Assembly (NCBI GenBank): GCA_016789785.1
Contig: JAEUQE010000215.1
Span: 1 to 16,205, forward strand
Direction: 5' to 3'
Source: Bryobacterales bacterium
GTDB taxonomy: Bacteria; Acidobacteriota; Terriglobia; Bryobacterales; Bryobacteraceae
DNA: 16,205 nt
Below the pieces are notes generated by a model, which saw only the letters and a program-made list of their open reading frames with translations, searched no databases and was not told the origin of the DNA. Below are positions 9,601 through 16,205 of the stretch, piece after piece. A program made the position numbers and the translations under genes. Numbering within the stretch: the stretch's first letter is position 1; every line of letters starts with the position of its first letter.

Positions 9601-12600
9601 ACTGTCTTCTCGTAGAATCCGCTCAGCCGCTGCTGCTGGCCGTGACGCTTCGCGTAAGCGGCAGCCTCGTCGGCTAGCGTGGAATCCTCCGGATAGCGAT
9701 TCAGGATCTCGATGTATTGATCCACGCCCGCCGCGAAATCCTTGGTTCGCGTCAACACTGGAATCAGCGACCTTCGCAACTGCGCGATCTGTCCGGTGCG
9801 ATCCTTCGGCAACGCCGAGATGCGTTCCTGATAGTAGGTGCGCAGTGCACGATCATCTCCTTCGCGCGCGTAGGTGTCGGCCATCGCGCTGATGTAGACG
9901 GCGTCGTCTGGCTTCGATCGCAACAATTCCGCGAGAATCGTTCGCGCGGCTGCGTACTGTGCGCCTTCCGTGGCTTTCCGCGCGGCCTCCAACTGGAACT
10001 GTACCCGCCGCTCCGGATGCGCAATCGACGCCGCGTTGCTCAGCAGTTCGAGCGTGCGGGTCACGTTCTTGTTGCGCCAATGATAATTCACCGCCGCCCG
10101 GACAACGCCGAGCGTCTGCGGATTCTCCCGGACCAGTGCGTCGATCGTCTTCGCAGCCGACGCGAAGTTGCGCTGATTCTCGTAGTGGCTCACTAGCGTC
10201 AGCCGTTGCCGGATGCGGTCAATCGGATCCTGCGTCAGGCTCACCTGTCTCAACAGCGAACGCTCCTCCACGCCAGGCATCGCGAGGCGCCGGCCTTCTT
10301 CCTCGACGCGTGCCAGCACTTCAAAGCTCTGCGCCCGATCCGCTAGATTCAACAGGAACGCCTCGAGATCGCTCTTGCGCTGTTGCTCTTCGAGCAGGGC
10401 GATTCGCAGCGATACCGCTGCCAGATCCGGAGCATCGGGATTCAGTTGACGTGTTGTCGCCGCATCAATCGCGGCACGCAATGATGGACGCCCCGCGAGC
10501 CCCAGCAATCGTGATTGCGCCGCCGATCCACCGGGCTGCGCAAGCGCGCCTCTCAGATATTCATCCACGGCCTTCGCGTAGTCGCGCTTGTTCTCATAGA
10601 TCACTCCCGCCTCGTATGCGTGAAGCGCAGGACTGGCGAGCTTTCGCCGGCCCGAATCAATCATGCGCAACGCATCGTCGTATTGGAAGTAGTCCCAAAA
10701 TACGGTTGCCGATTCCAGGTAGCCTTCCGCCTCTCCCGGTTCGATATCCGCAATGCGTTGCCACTGCGGTTTCGCAAGGTTGAAGCGATCCACATCCGCG
10801 TACACTTCGCCGGTCCGCGTCAATACCGCACTGTCCCTCGGAAAGGCCTTCGCGAGCGATGTTTCGAACGCCACGGCATCCACGGTGCGCCGCGCATCGT
10901 ATGCCGACAGCGACCGTGCCAGTGAGGCGGCTCGCGCTGTCACCACTTGTTCCCCCGGAGTCTCCTTCGCCAGCGCACTCAGTGGCGCGAATGCATCCTC
11001 GAAATGCGCTCGCCATGATTCGGCTTCCGCGAGCATTCGTTGGGCCACGGGATTCGTCGTATTGTTCGCTGCGCGCAGTGACTGGATCTCGGAACGCAGC
11101 TTGCCGGTGCGCTGAAGAAACTCAAAGAAGCGCGACCGCAGTTCCTGATTGTGGAACCAGTAGTTCCTCAACAGCCTTTCCCACTCAATGGTATTGGCCG
11201 TCTCACGGCGCTGATAGATGCCGAGCAGATTTTTCACAAAGCTGAGGTTGCGCGGGAACCGCTGATGAGCCGCCAGATTCACCTGCCGCTGCAACTGCGA
11301 ATCCACGCCGCCCGCCCCGGTAACCACTTCCGAAAAATACCGTTCCAACTCACTTCCGGAGAAGATCCGCGTCACATCGGCTGTGAGCGTGCGGAATGCG
11401 GCCACTTGCCGCTGGCGCAAATAGAACCTCGCGAGTTTGTGATGCCATGAGCGGTCCTGGAATCGATCGGTTGCTCGCTTATACACGGCCTCGATTTCCG
11501 CTGCCAGCTTGTTCTGGTCCAGGAACAACGCAAGACGCTCATACAACCCCGGATCGTCAGGGTTCCGGTCCAACTCGCGGCGCAACACAAGCAGTGCGTC
11601 CTTGGGCCGCTTCAGAGCGGCCAATCTCGCGATGTAGCGGTCGAGCACTCGCGCATAGTCGAGCGATCTCGGACCAGCCGCTGTCTGCGTTCCCGGTGCA
11701 CGCATCACAATCCCTTCGCCCAACGGTACGCCTTCCGCGTTCTTCGCCAGTTCTGCCAGCAGTACATCGTAGACTGCCAGCTCTTCCTTCACCTGATTGT
11801 TCCGGGCATGCGCATCGGCAATCAGCGTCGACACCTGGATCCGCGCGCCATCATTTGGGAACGCCGTCAGAAACTGCCTTCCTGCTCGAATGACAGCATC
11901 GTTGTCGCCATGCGTTGCGAAGGCTTGTATTAACTGGGATCGCAACGCCGCGCGCCGTGTGGAGTTTGCGAACCGCCGGTCGAAAAGATCCACCAACTCC
12001 GATCCGCGCGCACGCCGGAAGTAAGGATCCGCCGCGTTCTGTTGCGCGTCGAAGCGCCATTTCGGATCCGCGGAGTTCAGCAGGAGCGACAGGATCCCAT
12101 TCAGGTAGCCCGGGCCCGAATCGGCCGTTGCCACATCCTGATACAACAGCAAACTTCCGGCGCCGAGACTTGTCACCCGGTCCGGAGTCCACAGCAGATA
12201 CCCAATGATGGTGGCGAGTGCCTGTTCCTGCTGGGCCGCGGACGAACCTGCATGGCTGTAGAGCGCATACCAAAAACGCGCGGCTGAGTTGAGTGCTTCC
12301 ATCCTGTCGAAAAGCAATGCCACTGTCTCGAGTTCATCGGCCTTCCAACTATTGGTGGCAGCCTCCTTACGGCGAACGTAATCATTGAGTGCCCGCAGCG
12401 CAGCGCCGTTGTTGCCTTCCTGGTGGTAGTAGTGAAACACGCGCGCCGCTGGATCCACTGCAAGCGGACTCGCTGCGGCTGCCGTGCGAGCCTTGTTGAG
12501 GAACACACGGGTCTGCCGCGCGTCGCGCATCAACTGGAAGTACGAAGTGACCAGATCGTGCGGCCACAACGGTTGAAACTCCCGGTCATAGAGCGCAATC

Positions 12601-13328
12601 GCGCTCGCCGCCCCAGACCGCGACCGCTCCGTCTCGGCCCGCACACGAAGGGCCGTCGAAGAGTCTTCCGGAAACTGCTTTGCGTACTCCTGCGCAAGCG
12701 ACTCTGCCTGTGCATACTGCTTCTGGGCGACCGCATAGTCGATCCAGCGTGCCAGCGGTTCACTCGATTTCGGATAGCGTTCGCGCCACTGGCGATAGAT
12801 CCCGTCCACCAGTTCTCGCGCCAGCAACTGCCGTTTCGCGAGATCTAACATGCGCTGAAACAGTTTCCACGATCTTTGTTCCGGCACCGCGGTGAAGCGC
12901 TCCGAAGTGGGCGGCGGTTGCGCGGCAGCGGCGGATAATGCTGACAGCTCCTGTGACACACGCAGTTGACGATGATAGAAATCAGCGAGCGCGATCGAAC
13001 CTTCGGCCTTGTCCGCCGACAGTTCGGCATACTTCTTCCAATCCGCTTCTGCTCCGGCCATGTCGAGCAACGCCTCGGACTCCCGCGCGCGCAGCGAATA
13101 CAACTCCGCCTGTCCAGCCGTTGCGTTGATCAAATTCGTCAATTCCGGCCGCGTCTCTTTTGGGGGCCTCCGCGCGGACACGGGTCCACCAGGCAGCGTC
13201 ACCTGGCGGAAGAACACAGCCTCCAATCGGTCTCCAGCCTCGATGTAAGCGAGCCAATCCGGCAGCTTGGCGCTCGCTGCCATGGCGCCCAGTAACAGAA
13301 AGATCCACCGGTTACGGAAGCACTTCAA
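6654..13328 (-). CDS. Giant exported TPR-repeat protein (2224 aa)
   Basis: One uninterrupted 2224-residue frame. The N-terminus has a basic n-region, a hydrophobic core (IFLLLGAMAA) and an AxA-type cleavage site (ASA before KLPDW), so it is predicted to be exported. The rest is almost wholly alpha-helical, alanine- and arginine-rich, with many TPR-like helix pairs. The clearest are near residues 191-253, 556-643, 833-940, 1215-1345 (for example YPAAIAAFTKASELRPD) and 1688-1755 (YYELAEYERETGRNAAAMAD and following). TPR solenoids bind other proteins; no catalytic domain is seen, so a periplasmic scaffold is the natural inference. The start is TTG 13328-13326, backed by AGGAGGT 5 bases upstream; the next in-frame ATG (residue 16) would destroy the signal peptide. 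It overlaps the VIT-VWA gene by 17 bases and the next gene by 4. Confidence 0.88.
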   Translation of the reverse strand: MKCFRNRWIFLLLGAMAASAKLPDWLAYIEAGDRLEAVFFRQVTLPGGPVSARRPPKETRPELTNLINATAGQAELYSLRARESEALLDMAGAEADWKKYAELSADKAEGSIALADFYHRQLRVSQELSALSAAAAQPPPTSERFTAVPEQRSWKLFQRMLDLAKRQLLARELVDGIYRQWRERYPKSSEPLARWIDYAVAQKQYAQAESLAQEYAKQFPEDSSTALRVRAETERSRSGAASAIALYDREFQPLWPHDLVTSYFQLMRDARQTRVFLNKARTAAAASPLAVDPAARVFHYYHQEGNNGAALRALNDYVRRKEAATNSWKADELETVALLFDRMEALNSAARFWYALYSHAGSSAAQQEQALATIIGYLLWTPDRVTSLGAGSLLLYQDVATADSGPGYLNGILSLLLNSADPKWRFDAQQNAADPYFRRARGSELVDLFDRRFANSTRRAALRSQLIQAFATHGDNDAVIRAGRQFLTAFPNDGARIQVSTLIADAHARNNQVKEELAVYDVLLAELAKNAEGVPLGEGIVMRAPGTQTAAGPRSLDYARVLDRYIARLAALKRPKDALLVLRRELDRNPDDPGLYERLALFLDQNKLAAEIEAVYKRATDRFQDRSWHHKLARFYLRQRQVAAFRTLTADVTRIFSGSELERYFSEVVTGAGGVDSQLQRQVNLAAHQRFPRNLSFVKNLLGIYQRRETANTIEWERLLRNYWFHNQELRSRFFEFLQRTGKLRSEIQSLRAANNTTNPVAQRMLAEAESWRAHFEDAFAPLSALAKETPGEQVVTARAASLARSLSAYDARRTVDAVAFETSLAKAFPRDSAVLTRTGEVYADVDRFNLAKPQWQRIADIEPGEAEGYLESATVFWDYFQYDDALRMIDSGRRKLASPALHAYEAGVIYENKRDYAKAVDEYLRGALAQPGGSAAQSRLLGLAGRPSLRAAIDAATTRQLNPDAPDLAAVSLRIALLEEQQRKSDLEAFLLNLADRAQSFEVLARVEEEGRRLAMPGVEERSLLRQVSLTQDPIDRIRQRLTLVSHYENQRNFASAAKTIDALVRENPQTLGVVRAAVNYHWRNKNVTRTLELLSNAASIAHPERRVQFQLEAARKATEGAQYAAARTILAELLRSKPDDAVYISAMADTYAREGDDRALRTYYQERISALPKDRTGQIAQLRRSLIPVLTRTKDFAAGVDQYIEILNRYPEDSTLADEAAAYAKRHGQQQRLSGFYEKTVAASPRDARFHALLAKLFLAFEDYPAAIAAFTKASELRPDRIDLLTSRGDVEERLLRFDEAAATFAKVYDLSYRNSVWMERVAQVRARQRRIDDCLAALKKAYLEGREDSPSGHFQAAEKLESWGMLAQAREYAEKGLQLAGAKLAQEHAYAIPIYARVMVRLGQFDAAYAKVPDAQMVSSLAMYTGQLATQAQKAQFALFLDKLPSRAAASIGQTAGITDWEVKRLVETMMAQPGGDDANGALDRLRQLQNRRLAHSELGQQLEAYWKVHPANDARPQLLMFAAETYRTAGDEAAELRVLGLAGAYTERYLELLAKRNPARLVQLAGRGPRDDAANAAMASGNAPLAMQAIAARAAGQPPVWLRAHTGLTGLYFGLRTPNIQQAFQEALGSMLIGARVGKPTDRTLQLAGSTWYAYGGRYAEYLDFLKNRDAEDYLASTVEASPGRAGAYYELAEYERETGRNAAAMADYDLALQLQPGHAASMVRRGMLYAAQNNMTAAQASWKEALDSIAAQMAERRPPYSAVADLRMVMDELVARKLHTAMREDVERTVLAALRRFGPHSMIDVLKHFDAPWMVAASRSLPSPGEFLQSMAREPWLDVKSKALLLERAVEAYQAQAASAVGEARDMALGQYYGVYGNYLEHLIDSDLDRARIAAASLPADGRQRLNWILDPLDLYLAERAGELPKKIGKWRAGEETPPWDEVLQKAALKLREKGSAAAARQLLRFHYERRLQQPSLVAGEFLGLAEVLLEEGDVSGAVSQLRRMNLVMDPAFAHLPEAAALLRRFQKEAEAREFAEMSAKATPWLSEASARVAPSTLAQAVTAVRTNPDDPDAKLALFRMARVAGQHRLALNALSHLTEYELRPVFEADLREGYDVNSYAAQRFLEDRKLTKAERARLARDASDSFERAGALANAIAMRQVAESLDGNAADGTWIAERRKEILRRNTNRNRLPHVSEHLEQPRVVRPMIPVPVAGGAR
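6655..6669 (-). promoter_or_regulatory. Ribosome binding site GGGAGGT for the DUF3352-like gene
   Basis: GGGAGGT at 6669-6663 lies 5 bases upstream of ATG 6657-6655, within the last codons of the TPR gene (residues GGAR). The TPR stop TGA 6656-6654 overlaps the ATG as ATGA. It fixes the start of the downstream gene 45 codons inside the longest open frame. Confidence 0.82.
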
Positions 13329-15591
13329 GGTGCACCTCCTGGCTGCCGATGTTGTGTGCGAAGTCCTCCGCCGTCACCGTGACCTTATACTGTCCGGCTG
13401 GCAGATGCGCTGGCACCACCAGCGTTCCCGTGTTCGACTTCATCTGCTCATTCCACCGAAGGTAGGCCGGCGTGGCACCCGTCATTCTCGCGACTACCGT
13501 TCGCGTGCTCGCCGATGCAGCCACGCGCAACTTCACCGCTTCGCCGCGACGGTATTGCGGCTTATCCAGCTTCACGCGTACCACCGGCGGCTTCGATGCA
13601 ATCACGAAGCTCTTCGATTCCCGGAACACTCGCCCTTGCCGGTCACGCAGAATCACGCGAACGTGATGCGTGCCATCATTCATGTCCACGGGTGCAAGAA
13701 AACGTGTCTGCCAGACATCTTCACTTTCCAGATACCGCAGCTTTTTCACGAGTCCGAACGGAAACACCGCGGTCACCGAAACAATGGAAGGATCGGTCCT
13801 GATGCGAAGCACCGGATCGCCAGGCCGTATCAATCGCGGACGCAGCAGCGATCGGGGCGCGGCAAGAAACGAAGTGTATGGCGTGACAAACTTGTACTTT
13901 CGCGACAGCCGGATGATCTCATCAATGGAGGCCGCGTCCTCGCCGTCACGTTCGATTTTTTCGAGAAGTGCGTCCACTCGCGCTTTCGCCCATGTTCTCG
14001 GCAAGTGCGCATGTTCCGTGTTCGCCGCCGGCAGATTCGCACTCACCGTCTGGCTGCGCGTCCGGAACGTCGCTGCTCCGGGTTTCTGATAACGTCCAAC
14101 CCAGGCGCCGATCGATCCGGGAAACACTGCTTCTTCGAGCGGGTAGATCATGTCGAAGTTCGCCGCCGGCTCCGCACGCAACGCGAGCCCCTCGAACGGC
14201 CGCCGTCCGATTTTCGAAACGAAAGCCTTCAACTTGAACTCAACGGGTTCGGTGGAGCGCACCCATTCCAGTACGCCATTCTGTCGCGCCAGCATGCGCA
14301 ACAGCGGAAGATTTGCGTCATCGCCGACGCCAAAGACGTAAGTGTGCGGGCGCGCGGTCGCGTTGATTTTGTTCCATTCCGCCGCGTACCACGAAGCAAG
14401 CTTGCCGTTATGCACCAGACCGCGAGTGGATCCACCATCGCCCAGTGCTACAAGATACGCATTCTCCCCCTGTGCCTGTTTCAATGCCGCGCCTAACGCA
14501 GCTTGGAGATTCGTGCCGCCTCGCAGCTTCGTTGCCCTTACGGCTGCCAGCGCCTGATCCACCGCCTCGGGTGTTGCCGCGACCGGCGACTTCTGCACTT
14601 CGTTCACCTGCTCGTTGTAGACAATGAGGCTGAACTGGTCCTTCGGTGTCAGCGACCGCAACACGGTCTCCAGTGCCTGAAAACTGCGCTCCAACTTCTC
14701 CCATTGCATCGAGAGCGACGCGTCGAAAAGCACCACCACGGTTCGTGGATTTGCGGTTACAGGTACAGGCTGCGTCAGCAACGACGCTTGAAAGAAACCC
14801 GGTTCATTCGCCGACTCCCGCGCCGTCAGCAATTCCAGCCGCTCACGTGAACTGTCCAGCGTCCACTTCACGGCGAAGTCTTCACTCAAGTTCACAGCGG
14901 ATCCCTCAAACGACGCGCGCACGCGGTTCGCAGTACGCTCTTCGATCTTGAGCGCGTAAGCCGCTCCCACCGCCGCGAAATCCTTCAGCGGATGCTTCGA
15001 CCGGATATCGAGGCGCACTCCCAGCCTGCCCGCTGTTTGGATCTGGTACACATCGGGACGAAGCGGAATCGCGAAGAATGCCTGTAGTTCTTCCACCGGT
15101 ATCGTCTCGTGATACTCCATCTCCACACGTTTGGTTCCGAACGCCGGGATCGGCACAATGCGCGCTGAGAACACCGCGGTTCGCCGGGCCTCGTCCGCAT
15201 CGCGTTCCCCCAGTTGCAGCAGACCCGGATCAAGAGCCTGCAGCTTGATGTCCTGGTAGATCTCCTCCGCGCGCCGCCGCTCAAGAATCACTCCAGGAAT
15301 CCGCACCACGTCGTCCCACACCGCGAAATCGCTGACGATCGACCGCGATGGGAGAGCGAAGGTGTACTGTCCTTCCAGCGGGCTTCCAACGTGGCTTTGA
15401 AAGATCTGCTTGATGCGCACTCGCGCAACCTGGTTGTCGATCAACACATCCAGGTCCATCTCAGCCAGCGAGAGGATCTTCGGATCAGGCTGCGGTTTGT
15501 TGGACGGGATGATGACGCCCGCATCGGCCCATAGCCGTGGTCCCAATGCAAACACCAGCGCGGTCCATGCCAGACGTTGTTGCGTTGTCAT
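13312..15591 (-). CDS. Exported VIT and von Willebrand factor A domain protein
   Basis: A 759-residue protein from ATG 15591-15589; the frame runs 85 codons further upstream but that part lies inside the preceding gene and looks non-coding. Residues 1-24 form a signal peptide (hydrophobic LAWTALVFAL, cleavage near ADA). A VIT domain follows (about 38-165; IFQSHVGSPLEGQYTFALP and RRRAEEIYQDIK are typical). The VWA domain (about 283-455) has a complete MIDAS: D290-x-S292-x-S294, T360 in GGTN and D385 in LGDGG, so metal-dependent ligand binding is expected. The RLSRKYKFVTPYTSFLA segment (561-577) is the usual region after VWA in inter-alpha-trypsin-like proteins. Two Ig-like segments end the protein (about 590-759). 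No LPXTG or membrane anchor is seen at the C-terminus (HLEVLP). Probable role: extracytoplasmic protein binding or scaffolding; the partner is unknown, but the TPR gene directly downstream is an obvious candidate. Confidence 0.92.
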   Translation of the reverse strand: MTTQQRLAWTALVFALGPRLWADAGVIIPSNKPQPDPKILSLAEMDLDVLIDNQVARVRIKQIFQSHVGSPLEGQYTFALPSRSIVSDFAVWDDVVRIPGVILERRRAEEIYQDIKLQALDPGLLQLGERDADEARRTAVFSARIVPIPAFGTKRVEMEYHETIPVEELQAFFAIPLRPDVYQIQTAGRLGVRLDIRSKHPLKDFAAVGAAYALKIEERTANRVRASFEGSAVNLSEDFAVKWTLDSSRERLELLTARESANEPGFFQASLLTQPVPVTANPRTVVVLFDASLSMQWEKLERSFQALETVLRSLTPKDQFSLIVYNEQVNEVQKSPVAATPEAVDQALAAVRATKLRGGTNLQAALGAALKQAQGENAYLVALGDGGSTRGLVHNGKLASWYAAEWNKINATARPHTYVFGVGDDANLPLLRMLARQNGVLEWVRSTEPVEFKLKAFVSKIGRRPFEGLALRAEPAANFDMIYPLEEAVFPGSIGAWVGRYQKPGAATFRTRSQTVSANLPAANTEHAHLPRTWAKARVDALLEKIERDGEDAASIDEIIRLSRKYKFVTPYTSFLAAPRSLLRPRLIRPGDPVLRIRTDPSIVSVTAVFPFGLVKKLRYLESEDVWQTRFLAPVDMNDGTHHVRVILRDRQGRVFRESKSFVIASKPPVVRVKLDKPQYRRGEAVKLRVAASASTRTVVARMTGATPAYLRWNEQMKSNTGTLVVPAHLPAGQYKVTVTAEDFAHNIGSQEVHLEVLP
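13326..13340 (-). promoter_or_regulatory. Ribosome binding site AGGAGGT that sets the TTG start of the giant TPR gene
   Basis: AGGAGGT at 13340-13334 is inside the last codons of the VIT-VWA gene and lies 5 bases before TTG 13328-13326. Its strength and spacing are why TTG is preferred as the start. The VIT-VWA stop TAA is at 13314-13312, so the two reading frames overlap by 17 bases. Confidence 0.8.
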
Positions 15592-15609
15592 TGCAGCATC
15601 ACCCTCCCC
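15588..15609 (-). promoter_or_regulatory. Stop/start overlap ATGA with upstream Shine-Dalgarno for the VIT-VWA gene
   Basis: The propeller stop TGA (15590-15588) shares bases with the ATG start (15591-15589) of the VIT-VWA gene. A purine-rich GGGGAGGG lies at 15609-15602, 10 bases before the ATG, a little longer than the usual spacing. This supports the internal ATG over the longer open frame and suggests translational coupling. Confidence 0.75.
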
Positions 15610-16205
15610 TCGGGCACGCGGACCAAGCCGTTGTCTGTTCCGATGTAGAGATTGCCTGAGCCCGAAGCCACGGCCGTCACGTTTACCGATGGCAGGCCGG
15701 ATGTGAAGAAATTCCAGCGGCTGTATGCGCGATTGTAGACAGCCAGCCCCTTCGTTAATGTACCCGCGAACACCGCCCCCTCCGTAGACGCCATCGAATT
15801 CGGATTGACCTCGAATCCCTCGCGAAGATCTGGGAATCCATGCCACGTGGCGCCATCAAAGCGATACACGCCTGCCCCGTACGTTCCGGCGAAAATCTCG
15901 TCTCCAGCCGCCGTGGCAGCACTGATCCAATTGTGCCTTAACACAGAGTTCGCCGTTGTGTAGCTCGCCTTTACGCTGCCGCCTTCCAGGATCGAGACGC
16001 CCCCCAACGTGCCCGCGAATAGCCTCCCACGCGCCGACGCCAGCGCATACACGTGATTGTTCACCAGACCATGAAACGCGTACATGCTAGTGGCGCCGCC
16101 TGCATTGAGAAACGTGATGCCCGCTGGGGTCGCGACCACCATGCCGTTGTCCTCCAACAGCACATCGGTCGCATGCGTCGCGATCAGGCCCTGTGTCCGT
16201 GTGAT
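15588..16205 (-). CDS. Reg_prop-like beta-propeller protein (5' partial)
   Basis: The frame is open to the window edge (first visible residues ITRTQGLIATHATD), so the GTG at 16163 is probably internal; 205 residues are visible, ending at TGA 15590-15588. About five propeller blades of roughly 40 residues can be seen, each with a strand such as LFAGTLGGVSIL, IFAGTYGAGVYRF, VFAGTLTKGLAVYN or LYIGTDNGLVRV, often preceded by W...F..GLPS and VTAVA. This is the pattern of two-component-regulator propeller (Reg_prop) repeats, the sensor part of some hybrid histidine kinases. No kinase or helical domain follows the blades here, because the protein stops right after the last one, so it may be a free-standing exported propeller. 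It is the first visible gene of the operon and overlaps the VIT-VWA start as ATGA. Confidence 0.82.
   Translation of the reverse strand: MTRTQGLIATHATDVLLEDNGMVVATPAGITFLNAGGATSMYAFHGLVNNHVYALASARGRLFAGTLGGVSILEGGSVKASYTTANSVLRHNWISAATAAGDEIFAGTYGAGVYRFDGATWHGFPDLREGFEVNPNSMASTEGAVFAGTLTKGLAVYNRAYSRWNFFTSGLPSVNVTAVASGSGNLYIGTDNGLVRVPEGRVMLQ

Noticed and set aside
8790..9677. 295-codon plus-strand open frame opposite the giant TPR gene
   Set aside because: Arg/His/Leu-rich shadow frame, no domain, lies across clear TPR motifs on the other strand.
13267..14496. 409-codon plus-strand open frame opposite the VIT-VWA gene
   Set aside because: Antisense shadow typical of GC-rich coding DNA; no recognisable motif, whereas the minus strand has VWA/MIDAS residues.
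15592..15846. N-terminal extension of the VIT-VWA protein to a start at 15846
   Set aside because: It overlaps the propeller gene, is Gly/Arg-rich and would put the signal peptide at residue 86.

Overview
The window is almost entirely protein-coding and GC-rich. Its layout is one plus-strand gene at the left end, converging on a tightly packed five-gene minus-strand operon that fills the rest. Exported Ig-like/BACON repeat proteins, a VIT-VWA protein, Reg_prop-type propellers and very large TPR proteins together suggest a soil-type Acidobacteriota, perhaps the Solibacter/Bryobacter group. This is an inference from gene style; there is no rRNA or other marker to prove it. No tRNA, rRNA, insertion sequence, CRISPR array or phage gene was seen.

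Left arm (1-4374, plus): the 3' part of a very large surface or secreted protein. It has about eleven tandem BACON-like beta-sandwich repeats, one IPT/TIG-like domain and a distinct C-terminal beta-rich module. The N-terminus lies outside the window.

Right arm (16205 down to 4307, minus): five genes in transcription order. They are (1) a beta-propeller protein whose start is beyond the window, (2) an exported VIT-VWA protein with an intact MIDAS metal site, (3) a 2224-residue exported TPR protein, (4) a 553-residue exported protein that looks DUF3352-like, and (5) a minimal penicillin-binding-protein transpeptidase domain with SxxK, SxN and KTG motifs. Every junction overlaps: ATGA, 17 bp, ATGA and GTGA. 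The five are therefore very probably one translationally coupled transcript, with its promoter outside the window.

Genes 2, 3 and 4 carry signal peptides. Together with the transpeptidase they suggest a cell-envelope (periplasmic) assembly: a metal-dependent adhesion/scaffold protein, a giant helical-repeat scaffold, an unknown exported protein and a peptidoglycan-type enzyme. I know of no named system with this gene set, so it is the main candidate here for something undescribed. Its function is not shown by the sequence.

The two arms meet tail to tail with a 68-bp overlap of coding regions and no recognisable terminator. There is no gene-free stretch longer than 300 bases.
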